A stretch of 64,000 nucleotides of DNA. Source: Paraphaeosphaeria minitans. Taxonomy: Eukaryota; Ascomycota; Dothideomycetes; Pleosporales; Didymosphaeriaceae. This document shows, piece by piece, positions 45,800 through 57,085 of this stretch (positions within the stretch are counted from its first letter, which is position 1; each line of letters starts with the position of its first letter). The stretch spans positions 5,022,001 to 5,086,000 of the forward strand of contig WJXW01000001.1 of assembly GCA_015832175.1 (NCBI GenBank), in the 5' to 3' direction. Under the pieces are notes generated by a model. The model was not told the origin of the DNA. It was given only the letters and a program-made list of their open reading frames with translations, and made no database searches. Both the position numbers and the translations under genes were made by a program.

Positions 45800-48700
45800 T
45801 TTTTAGGCCTAAACTTAGATAAGAAAACGCCTTTATTAAATTAAATACAATAGTAAGCATAGTATTAGTTAAGCTACTAGTATAGCTTAAAGGAATATAG
45901 GCTTAAGCTCTTATAGACTTAGGAGTAGGAAAGAACTTTATATCTTATTAGATAGCAAGATAAGTAGGACTTATAATGTTAGAGAAAGAAGTACTTTATA
46001 TTATCTATATCGCGAATGAATCCCTAATGCCTAAGACACTTTAAATATACTAGGAGGTCACTACTATAATAATAGTCTAAGGACATAGAGAGGAACTTAT
46101 CTTAAATGTCTTACTAGGATCTAAGCATAAGTTAGTTTTAGGATTACCTTAGTTAATAATACACAACCTACAGATTAACTAGGGTATGAAGAAAATATTA
46201 TTTAAACGCTATAATTATGTATTATAAGCAAAGCCTATGTATTAACTAAAAATAATAGTAGATAAGGGAGTTATTAACAACATAATACTGTAACAGATAG
46301 TTAAAAAATAGAAATACACCTTAGTAGACGCTAGTAGGAACTACTAGGATAAAAAGCGCGAGAAGGAGGATAACAGCACACCCTTTACCTTACTAAGAGA
46401 GTACAGGAAATAGATATATATATTTATAGAAAAGGAAGGAAAAGTAAACCTACTAGAATATTAACCCTAAGATCTTATAATAGACCTAGGGGAAGGGAAG
46501 ACGCTACCCTTTAGACTACTATATAGTAAGATAGAAGAAGAACTCCTTAAAGAACGTGATTGTATTAAGATAAACCTTAAGAAAGGATATATATAACTAT
46601 TAAAGTCACTAGTAGTAAGCCCTTTTATATTTATTAAGAAAAAGGATAGATTAGATAGACTATACGTTAACTACTAATAACTTAACAATATAACAATAAA
46701 AAACTAATATCTACTACTAAACATTATAGAGTTACGAGATTAACTATCTCAAGTCAAGATATTTATAATAATAGATCTAAGAGATAGTTACCACCTTATA
46801 TAAATTAAAAAAGGTAAAGAATAGAAAATAGCGTTTTAATCACACTACAGACTATTTAAATATAAGGTTATACCTTTTAGACTTACAAACGCACCAGCAG
46901 CTTTTATAGCACTTATTAACAACATACTCTGCAAATATTTAGACATATTTGTTATTACGTATATAGATAATATCCTTGTTTTTTCTAAAAACAAATCGGA
47001 CCACACTAAGCACGTATAGATAGTACTAGAAGCACTAGACAAAGCATGCCTTTACATTAAACTTAAGAAATATAAGTTTAACGTTAAATAACTTAAATTG
47101 CTAGGACATATTATTACTATAGAAGGAATTAAGATAGTACTAAGTAAAGTTAAATATATTAAGAACTGGCTAATACTAAAGATAGCTAAGAATATCTAGG
47201 AATTCTTAGGATTCTATAGATTTAACTAACAATTTATCCAAGATTATGTAAAGGTTATAATACCTTTAATAAATTTTACAAAGAAGGACGTACCCTTTAA
47301 ATAGATAGATAAGTGTAGAATGTTATTCTAACTCCTTAAAATAGTATGTATTATAGAACCTATCTTTATTTATTTTAGAAGTGATAAACTACTGCGCTTT
47401 GAAATAAACGCTAGCGATCTTACGCTAGGCTCCTACGCTAAATAAGAACGTAATAGTAAATAGCACCTAATTGCCTATTACTTATGTAAATTTAATAACG
47501 CTAAAACACAATACAATATATATAATAAAGAACTCTACGCTATTATTAAAGCCTTAAAGCACTAGAGAATTTACGCGCTTAGTTACTTAACGCTAGAAAT
47601 CTACATAGATTATAAGAACCTTCTAAGGTTCACGATAACAAAAGAACTTACGCTATAATAATAAAGATAGTCGCAGACTACTAGGCAGTATAAGTTTAAA
47701 ATTATCTATATAGTGGGAAAAGAAAATAGTAGAGTAGACGCTCTTAGCCAACAAAGTAATCTAGTAGAAGAAAAGGCAAAAACCTTCTCTACAATCCTTT
47801 ATAAAGCTAAAGATAGATCTCTAGAACTAATAGTAGAACTAAATTAACTTTTAGTAAATAACCAAGAAGTTCTGGAACATCTACAGACTAAGATTATTTA
47901 ATAATACCATAATAATCCTATGTATAGACACCTAGGTATCACGAAAACAATAGAACTTATTTAAAGGAATTACACCTTTAAAGGAATTAAGGAAGTTATA
48001 ATAACTTACATCTATAAATATACAGAATACTAGAGAAATAAACACAGTATATATCTTAATTATAGAGAGATGTAAGTAATTAGAATACTAACAGCACTAT
48101 AAGAAGACATCACTATAGATTTTATTACAGGAATTCTAAACTCTAAGGATCTAATAACAGGAATTAAATATAATAGTATACTAGTAATAGTCTGCTAACT
48201 AACTAAGTATATTAAGCTTATTCTATGTCTTAAAAGAATAATAGTAAAGGAACTCGCTTTTCTTATCCTAGACTAATTAATTAGACACTATAGAATCCCA
48301 AAAATAATTATTAGTAACAGAGATAAGCTCTTTACGTTAAATTATTAGACAACGCTTATAGCACTACTTAGAACAAAATAAAAGCTATTAACAGCTTACC
48401 ATCTACAAATAGACGGATAGACAGAATGTACAAACTAAACTATAGAAATGTACCTACGCATCTACTACAACAGTTAGAAGAATAACTAGGTTTTATTACT
48501 ACCTATAGCACAGTTAGCCTATAATAACAAAGTATTAGTAGTATTAGGACATACACTGTTCTATATAAACCACAGAAGACACCCATATCTCTTTAACTAA
48601 TAATTTCCTACAATAATTAAAGCAAAAGAAGCTATAAATATAGTAGAAAATATAAAGAAAATACACTAACAACTCTAAGAAAATCTTAAGAAAGCTTAGC

Positions 48701-49150
48701 AGCAATTAATTTTATACTAAAATTAAAAACAAAAAATAGCACCTTAGCTAAAGAAGGGGGATAAAGCATATCTGCTTATAAAGAACCTTTAAACTTAGAA
48801 GAAAAAACACAAGAAACTAGATTATATTAAAGTTAGACTATTTTACATTTCTAAGCAAATATTACTAGTAAACTATAAGTTGGAACTACCACTAGATGCA
48901 AAGATACACCTAGTATTCTACGTATTACTACTGGAACTAGCAGACCCTAATACACTAGTTAAAACCGCCTTCTACCACAGAACTAAGAAAGAAAATAAAT
49001 TTAAGGTTAAAAGAATTCTAGAATATAATTAGCATAGCAATATATACATTGTTAAGTGGAAAGGTTACCCACACAGCGAAAACACTTAGAAACTAGAGAA
49101 CTACCTAAGAAACTGTTAATAAAAGATTAAAGAATTCTACTAACAACCTA
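45800..49150 (+). pseudogene. A3 pol remnant: PR-RT-RH-IN-chromodomain
   Basis: Protease near 45905-45960 (LIDLGVGKNFISY). RT 46550-47300 with active site YIDN near 46960 (A1 has YIDD). RNase H about 47400-47750 (YNKELYAIIKALKH). Integrase about 47900-48900; the second catalytic Asp motif reads SNRDKLFTLNY, Asp to Asn against SDRD in A2. Chromodomain about 49010-49145 (YIVKWKGYPHSENT, then stop for Trp). Two catalytic Asp to Asn changes plus many stops make it inactive. Confidence 0.88.
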
Positions 49151-49166
49151 TACAGCATAATAATAT

Positions 49167-49720
49167 TTATACCTAAAATAGTAAAGGCACTAGATTATCC
49201 TAGAATTCTAATAGAAAATCCTTAAAAGCGCTCTATATTACAGGGGATAAGAAGGGACCTAAAGGAGTTTTGTTAACCACTAGATTAACAGCCTTATAAG
49301 ATTTAGCCTCCTTAATATTCTTCTCCTTAACTGCTATTACATTCTTAGTATACTTATCTAGTAAGTCTATTTACTAACGTAACTAATCTTCGCGTACGCA
49401 TACAACCTATAATTTCTCTAACGCCTTCTTATAGGCCTTAAACGCAGCCTCCTACGTTTCTCTTAACTTTTTATCTATATACGCAATTTCTCTTTCTCTA
49501 CTAACAAACGCTTAAACTTAAACTTTAAAACACGCATATTATAATATTAATCTTAATAAACATATTCTTTATATTTTCTAGACTAAACGTGAACCTTATA
49601 AACATAGTTATATTTTATACACATTAAGTATTTCTTAACTATAACTTTGCTAAAGGAATTAATAAAATTAGTTAAGTAATAGTAATAAGTAGTGCTAGAC
49701 TTAGAAGGTTATTAGGGTAT
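49167..49720 (-). pseudogene. Antisense ORF of A3
   Basis: Minus-strand counterpart of the A1 antisense ORF: start codon now ATA (49720-49718), end TAA (49169-49167). Its length is one base short of the 555 nt in A1, so a small indel shifts the frame. The tail NKTPLGPFLSP is conserved. More damaged than in A1. Confidence 0.6.
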
Positions 49721-49834
49721 AATGTAAGTAAGCTAACGCTACTTATAACGCGGGGCGAGCTCTAGTTATAACTAGGCATAAGATATAGTTATATAATTTA
49801 AGGACAAATCCTAGTAAGGAGGGAGATAATATTA

Positions 49835-50240
49835 AAATCTAAAGGCTAGGCCTCCTAGGATCTTTATATGTATCTATATTTATTATTTAAGTGGCACAGT
49901 ACAAAAGGTCACGTAACCTAATTAGTGTAATTAGAGCGCTAAGACAACTAATTAGACTAAGCACTTAATATACTAAGTAACTAATTGGTGCTTAATTAGT
50001 TTAATTAGAGTAATTAGTCCACTAATCGCTTAAAGTATATAGGAACGCGAGGATGGGCTCTCTATACTTATGTTTAATCTGTTTATCAATCTATTGTTTG
50101 GATTCTAGCAGACCAAATTATTAAGTTATTACACTTCGTAAGACACTATTATATTAATAAGACTTTCTACCTTCTATAAGTACTCCTGCCTAAGAACTAA
50201 CCTTAACCCTTTAGGATTAGCTACCCTCTTGGATTTAACA
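49835..50240 (+). repeat. A3 3' LTR (U3 variant I)
   Basis: About 406 bp from TATTAAAATC, after the purine tract GTAAGGAGGGAGATAA, to GGATTTAACA. Aligns along its whole length with the A1 LTR, including the TAATTAG-rich U3. Confidence 0.9.
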
Positions 50241-52495
50241 ATTACCTAGGCCTTTAATCTACGCCTCTAATAATAGATTAGATAAAAACCACTCTTATAA
50301 TTATAAGAGTGTAACACTAGATACGCCAACTTAACCTATTAATGTTATAGAGGCTAGGGGCTAGAGGACCCCCTTAAGGGTTTTTAGTTCCCTTTCCTTT
50401 CTCCCCTACTAATCTAAATAGTACCTAATAGTAATTATAGTATATTCATTACTAAGCCTAAGCAAGTCCTATTATCTACTATTAAATGCTGTCTAGAACT
50501 ACATTAGTACACTATGTAACTATACTATGCTACTTTAATTAAGCGGCTCACGACTCTATACCTAGATATAGTAGATAAATAAATATATACTAGCTTTTAT
50601 TCCTATTATTTTTTCTTATCTACAGCTGTTAATGCTGCTAAAGGCATTAGCCTACTATCTATGTAATAATACTTAAAACTTTTGTGCCTAGGTAGAACTA
50701 CTTATAGGTGTTCCTAATCTAAACCTATATAATATTCTATTACTAAGTATAGATCGCACAGAAGCGCACTTTCTATTACAATAAAACAGGGTACATTATT
50801 TTATTTAATGATTTAATTATAATAGTATTGTTTTCCCTCTAACTAGTCTTAGTATCTTCTAGTATAACCTATCCTTCTCCTTCTTACTTAGCTTTACTAA
50901 GGGTTTTACTAGTAATTAATATGTGTCCTTCTTACCTATAAATCTTTTATAACATAAGAACATTCTTCTTAGACTATATAATAGGTTTAAGTGTTATATA
51001 TTCTAGCCACGTTTTCCTCTATAGTTTACCTTAGCTAAAGGGAAGGCTATTACTAGATAAACCTAACACCTTCTAGACTATGCCTTAGCTTAATAGCTAG
51101 AGTGTGTTATTCTCTCTACTCTACGTAGTGTATACAATCTAAGTAGTGCTAGGCATTATCCTATTAGCTATGCGTAGCTAAAAGCGAACTCTAAAGTGCG
51201 TCTTAAACAAAGTTATATACAGACACTAGGTAATTATTATGTTAACACTTAACAGGATATCCTAAAATAAATTCTTAAATCTTTTTAGGATACTATTGTG
51301 GATTTAGCATAAGATGTTACTTTCCTAGACTATAATATTCCTAATAACGCCTTTAGTAATCCTATACTTATTATATCTTATTACAACCTTAAACTGTCTA
51401 AACTTAGTGGTTATTCTTCCTTGTCTACCTGTTAAACATCTTTAGAAGAATTTATTTAGTCTTACTAGAATATAAACTTTCTAGACCTACATCGCTTCTA
51501 TTAGGATCTTGGCATTTAAACTAGATTAAATGTTACTAGCACAACTATATTACGAAAATCCTATTACCTTAAATAATAGATATTCTTTTTTAATTATAGT
51601 AAGTGAGGATTACGTTTAAAGCTGCGTTTCTATACCTTTGCTAGTACTAATACTAGATCTACTAAATTAGAGCTTTGCTATAGTAACAAATTTTACTAAG
51701 CCAGAATTTAATGTGTGAAAGTCTATAACACTATTAAGGAGACCACATATACACCTATTTGTGGGTATAGTTTATTTTTAAATCCTAATCTAGAAGTTAT
51801 CAGTGCCACTTAGGAATTCTTAAACAAGATAAAATTTAGTAATACTAGACATAATAAGCAGAGTATTATTTAAGTTAAGTAACTCCTAAATTAAATTAAG
51901 CTCTATAAAGCCTATATACACGTAATTCTATTACCTAAGTTCTACTAGATATTCTATTTTAATTACTAAGAACTTTGTATACAGCTACACTAGTCTAGAA
52001 CCGCGTTAGCGCCTCTTAATATTAATAACACAGAGCATATATACTAGGTAGATACTAATACTTATTATAGATTCTAGATTCTGCTAACACATAAAGTTAA
52101 TTACTTCTGTGCAGTAGAATGTAATTATTAGCTAGTAGCTCTAGAATTAATTACTGCTATAGCTTACTATTTTAACCTACTAACTAAAGATTAAGAACTT
52201 AACTATATAGCTATAACTATATTTGCTCACACTCTTTACTTTGTGTTAAACTATAAAGATTTAAGTAGTCTTCCTTCCCTTAGCTCTAGTAAGGAGTACT
52301 AAAGACCCTATGTTTTTAAACACTAGAAACCCTTACTAGGTGGTACTATTATACTAAAACATATATAGAGATGTAAGCCTAAGCGACGCCAAGGCCTTAA
52401 ATATGCTAAATCTATAAAGTAATTTAGTATTATTTGGATTCCCTTTCGCTTAGGTATATAGAACAAACTTATACTAAAATTCTAACTTAGTAAAT
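50241..52495 (+). pseudogene. F, 3' part: long unrecognised coding remnant
   Basis: From about 50930 to 52495 one plus-strand frame reads with relatively few stops: LDYALA, ECVILSTLRSVYNLSSARHY, NSKVRLKQSYIQTLGNYYVN, DVTFLDYNIPNNAFSNPILI, FAHTLYFVLNYKDL, KPLLGGTIILKHI, and a basic end (KPKRRQGLKYAKSIK) before the terminal LSKYH. The region 50241-50900 reads in another frame (NSNYSIFITKPKQVLLSTIK), so a frameshift or intron lies between. With 43190-43534 this suggests a gene of more than 800 codons. No family recognised; could be a host gene or an element gene. RIP is milder than in B. Confidence 0.5.
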
Positions 52496-52607
52496 ATCAC
52501 TAATATTGTTAGGACTAAGGATTTAGACCTAGTATGGTCTGTGCGCTAGTACGTGCGCACTGGCGCTAGTCCATAAATGGCTAGCCTACTAACGCGCTAT
52601 CTCGCGT

Positions 52608-52739
52608 ATTAACGCACTATTTTAACGTACTATCCTACGCACTAACGCACTATCTTAACGCACTATCCTGCGCACTAATATACTATTTTAATATGCTATC
52701 CTACGCACTAACACACTATTTTAACGCACTATTATGCGC
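52608..52739. repeat. 33-bp minisatellite of D2
   Basis: Four 33-bp units (52608, 52641, 52674, 52707) homologous to those at 18807-18938. Copy number is the same in both D copies. Confidence 0.88.
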
Positions 52740-54699
52740 ATTAATTTATAATTTACTATCTTAACCTTACACCCCTATCTATCTAGTAAGTGTAATTTCT
52801 AGCTAACTATTCTAACTGTAACTTTTAACTATACAACTGCACAACTTTACCTATAAACTATAAGCCTACCCTTTTACCTATATAGGGGACCTTTATGCGT
52901 GTAGGCTGTAAGGACTCCTCGTAGCACTACTAGGGAGTAGTTATAAAAGTTTATAGCACTATTATTATTAGGGCGAAAACTTTATTAAGAAGCCCTAAGG
53001 AATCGCACTATCTATAGGTTATACTAAGCTACTAAACGATTTTAACCCTATACTAGGACTAAAATTAGTATAACGTAGAATTATAGATTACGTAAAGCTT
53101 TCTTAAGTACCCCTAATTAGTAAATATAACCCTCTTAAGTGTTACCTAGCTATTGTACAAATTGTTAACATCCCCTAGGAGCCGCTCACTACTTACTAGT
53201 TAGAAACTTATAATTAAATTATAATATACTAGATTCTTGTCTAAAAGTATTTCTAGGAGCAAGGGCTTTAGCAGCTCTATATCTAATATACACGCTTTAT
53301 ACGTTTTCGCTATAGCTATTACGCTTTTAAAGATAGTATTATTATATTACGCAACTATATCTATCTATTACTAGAGCTATATAACTATTATACCTTATTT
53401 AATATAGGTGTTAGATATAGAGTTCTTTAGTAGTATTATAAACACGTCTATACTAAACCTTATCTTAAGTAGACACTATTATCTCCTTATATTTAAGCAC
53501 TAACTAAATTCTCTTTACGCTGTAGAATACGTTTCCTTAGTTAGTTTTTCCTCTTCTATTATACTAAATTCTTAAGTAAATAAAAGTTTTTTTATAATAG
53601 ACGTGTATCTTTTCCTTTTTCTACTAGATAGCATTTTTCTTTTTTGTACTAGGCCCTCTAACAATTTAAACTCTAACTATAGCGCTACCTATATCTAGCG
53701 CTACCGCATTTTACTTATAATACTAACTACCTATCTTTGTCTTACGCTTTTATATAGTAAATAGAACCTCTTAGTCTTAAACTGTGTAAAACTATATTTT
53801 ATAAAACTAGCACTAGAGCGTTGTAATAATGCTATACTACTCTCTAGTATAGTGTTAGCTATAGTACTATTGCCCTCTTTGTATTTAACTATGTCTAGTA
53901 GTCTCTCTACTTTTTCTCTAAATAACTATAGGCCCTATATGTGCTTTATCCTTTATACCTATAACACTATTTTCTAATTACGTAGACACTTAGCTATACT
54001 TATAGTAACTACTTAGCTTATTATCCCTTCTCTAATAGTAGCGCCTACTTTTAGTAGTTTTTTATAAATATATAGTAACGTGCTTTTTTTCTATTATTTT
54101 CTAATAACTCTGCCTCCTTTATATATTATGTATATAGCATAACTTCTATTATTATGTTTACTAGCTAACGCTTTGGCTTTTAATTTCTATTCTTTACTAA
54201 ATAGCTAGTCGCTTTTAATATGCGATTTTGTTTTAGAGGTACTTTTAGGGCCTCTACTTAAGTGTCTTCCTCTTTACCTAACTCTTCCTTACTATTACTT
54301 TAGCGCGCTTAGTCCTTATAGATAGAGTGTAAGAAGTGAAAAAATTCTTCCTTTTCTACTTATTTATATATCTATTGTACCGCGGACTTAGGTGAGCTAC
54401 ATAGAAATGCCTTAGTAGGAGAACCTCTTCTCTACAGAACTAAATACTATATAGGCTTCTAATTGTGAACTTGTTTATGTGCGTTTTATATAAGGGAGGG
54501 AATTAGACTACTATTATCCTAAAGCACCTTAGCTAGCAAGATTAAAGAAAAGTAGGCTATAGTATAATATAGTGTTTATATAACCTAGGATAATAAATTT
54601 TGCCTAGTGTTTCTTGTCTCTCCTTAGCACTAAAGTTTAGCTGACTTATTTTAACTATAGACGTAGATTGAAATTAATTACACTACTACTAACTATAGA

Positions 54700-57085
54700 G
54701 ACTCCTAAATACATTTACTATAATAAGACCTATCACTTTATTACCTATATACTATATGGATATATAATACTCCTAAGTAAGGTGTTTTCTTATTTTAATA
54801 AGGAATACAGACAAGAGATAACTAGTAAAGAGAGGTGCGTTATCTAAGAATATATTAATAAGCTTAGAAACCTTTACCTACTACTGTGAGAGAAATACAA
54901 AGAATTTATAGTCCCTAACACCTTAGTACTAGCCTTCCCTGGCCTACGTATTGTCCCTAATAGTTATTACTATTATTACTATATCTATATTGCTACTAGG
55001 ATTTTTATAAGGTATAATATATAAGGACACCTGCGCTAGGAATATAAACTCTATATTCTAAATATAGCTAAAGAAAGAAGGTAGCTATAGTATAGTAAGT
55101 AAGTAAAGGGCGTAAATTGCTAATAGTTTTTCCTCTCTATACTACCCCTATTTTAAAACCTTTATTTTACTTACAAATTTATAGTTAAACTATCTATAAA
55201 CTCGCATAGCTTTAAAGCTACTACTAATAGCGTTAAAAACCTAACTAAACCTAGCGTAGTCTCTATACCTATTTCTGCCCCTACTAGTAGCAAATTTATA
55301 GATTAGCTCTAGGAAGCGTTATAATAGGCTAAGAAAGTAAAGTAGGAGTAGTTAGTAGCTATACCTAGCATATCCTTTATCTCTACAAATCCTTAGGTTG
55401 CCTATATAGGTGTCCTATAAGTGTTTAGCAACACGTCTATATAGGTAGAGGCTTTATAATATATAGCTATACTAACTACTATAGGTAATCTAAAGCTGTA
55501 TTATCTATACGTAACTATAAAAAGTATAGCTAGAACTTAGTAGAATATTACTAGTAAAGTCTTCCGCTACGCCTATATAAGAGTAATGTAGGAATATAAG
55601 ACTAATGTTCCCTTTACTCCGCTAGAGCTATACTAGGACTCTTGCCTCTACTACGTAGGACTGCTCTAGAAGATATTTGTCTTCTTCTACTATGTATTAG
55701 TTAATAATATAGAGAAGCTACTAATACTTTATTTACAGCCTTACTAGGAGTAGACCTAGTGGGATATTATAAAGTACTTAGATTTAATAGATAATATCCT
55801 AGAAGTCTAAGAGCACTACACTAGAACTTAATTTATATTATTTAAAGAGCACTACTATTACTTTTAGCTATCTCTTATTAAATAAACTAGTTAAACTAAG
55901 TATTTTAAACTTGCTCTACTAATATATATAGTGTTCCTAACACTCTCCTATAATAGAAAGGGTTTTTGAGAAGCGTATAACTTCGCAATAGATATATTAG
56001 CTATAAAGAAGTTCTGCTGTTTTGTAGGCCTTTAGAAACTGTAGGATAACCTTGTCTATTTAAATAATGTCTAGCCCTAGGCTACTATAAATAGTATGTA
56101 GACTACTATTTTACTTAATAAGGCTTCCCTTCTTATTGCTAAGCAAGATAGTAACATGTCTATAGAGGTAGAGAACTATAATCTTACAGACACGTTTAAG
56201 GCGTAGGTATATAACTACCTTACTATAGAGTATCCTATAAGTATAAGCTAGCTTATAAACATAGTATAGTTTATTAGTAAGTTCTAATATAGTAAGAACT
56301 TAGATGCCTTTACACACTAGAATAGGGATATAATTACTGTGCGTAATATAAAAATAACCCTAGCCTTATTTATAATAATGGCTAGGAATAAGTATAAGGA
56401 GATCTTAAAGATCCTATGCTAGCTAACTTTTATATCTACTTATTTAGACCTTCTAAATATTCTATAGGAACTTCTAGTAGAGGAACTAAAAAATGTTACA
56501 CTAGACTTCTCTATATTTAGCCCTAATAATAATAATCTTATGCACGGAGCTAACTTTGTTATTAAAAACCTAATAAAAGGGGTAGGTTAAGAAAGTTTTT
56601 TAACTACCCCCTTTATAAACCTACGTAACTTTACCTAGGTGTAGCAATACTATAATCTAGTATAGAAATTTCTAAAGTATCTTCTTTACCTAATTTACTT
56701 TACTAGCAGCTAATCTAGCTGTAGAACAGAAGTGCTTAGTGTTTAACTTAAGAATAGTTATACTATAGGTATATATAATATCTTTCTATATAACAGTCTT
56801 GTCGCGGTAGTCCTACGATACTATAAAGGGTATAACCGCAATAAGACTATAAAGACTATATATAGATTCCTCCTAGCAGAGGTGGGTAGTCTCTTAGTGT
56901 GGTATATTTAGCTGGTCTAACTATTCTATCTAGTTGTTTAAGGATAAATAGGGACAGACCTTTATAACTACTATTATAAGTAGGCGTAAAGTGTGCTCCT
57001 GTGGCTAGACGTAGTAAGAAAATAATACACTACGTTATATGTCCTTAGTTTAGCTATCTAGAGTGCTAGTTTTTGTTAGATTAGG
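54700..57085 (+). pseudogene. D2 N-terminal part: C2H2/OrsD-like region
   Basis: A run at about 54950-55050 reads NSYYYYYYIYIAT...GHLR...EYKLY, where Tyr probably replaces Cys and His by RIP. OrsD-type proteins start with such a C..C...HL...H finger. From about 55310 one frame runs to 57080 (VENYNLTDTFKAQVYNYLTI, TPFINLRNFTQVQQYYNLVQ, EVGSLLVWYI) and leads into the helicase. A frame change near 55100-55300 may be an intron or indel. Identification as OrsD-like is inference. Confidence 0.55.

Larger units (their letters stand above)
43535..50240 (+). mobile_element. A3: complete chromovirus with unmatched LTRs
   Basis: About 6.7 kb, plus orientation. The 3' LTR (49835-50240) has the A1-type U3; the 5' LTR (about 43535-43949) shares only the R-U5 half and has a different U3. 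ATTACC precedes the element and follows it (50241-50246), a probable target duplication. Gag, protease, RT, RNase H, integrase, chromodomain and antisense ORF are all recognisable. Coding-strand TG is much rarer than CA. Confidence 0.88.

Noticed and set aside
46845..47042. 65-codon minus-strand ORF
   Set aside because: It is the complement of the A3 RT active-site region (YIDN), which explains the sequence fully; a shadow frame.
52745..54690. Minus-strand coding region in the 5' part of D2
   Set aside because: A long minus frame can be read if every TAA/TAG is treated as mutated Gln, but the plus strand reads equally well and no motif is recognisable, so neither was called.
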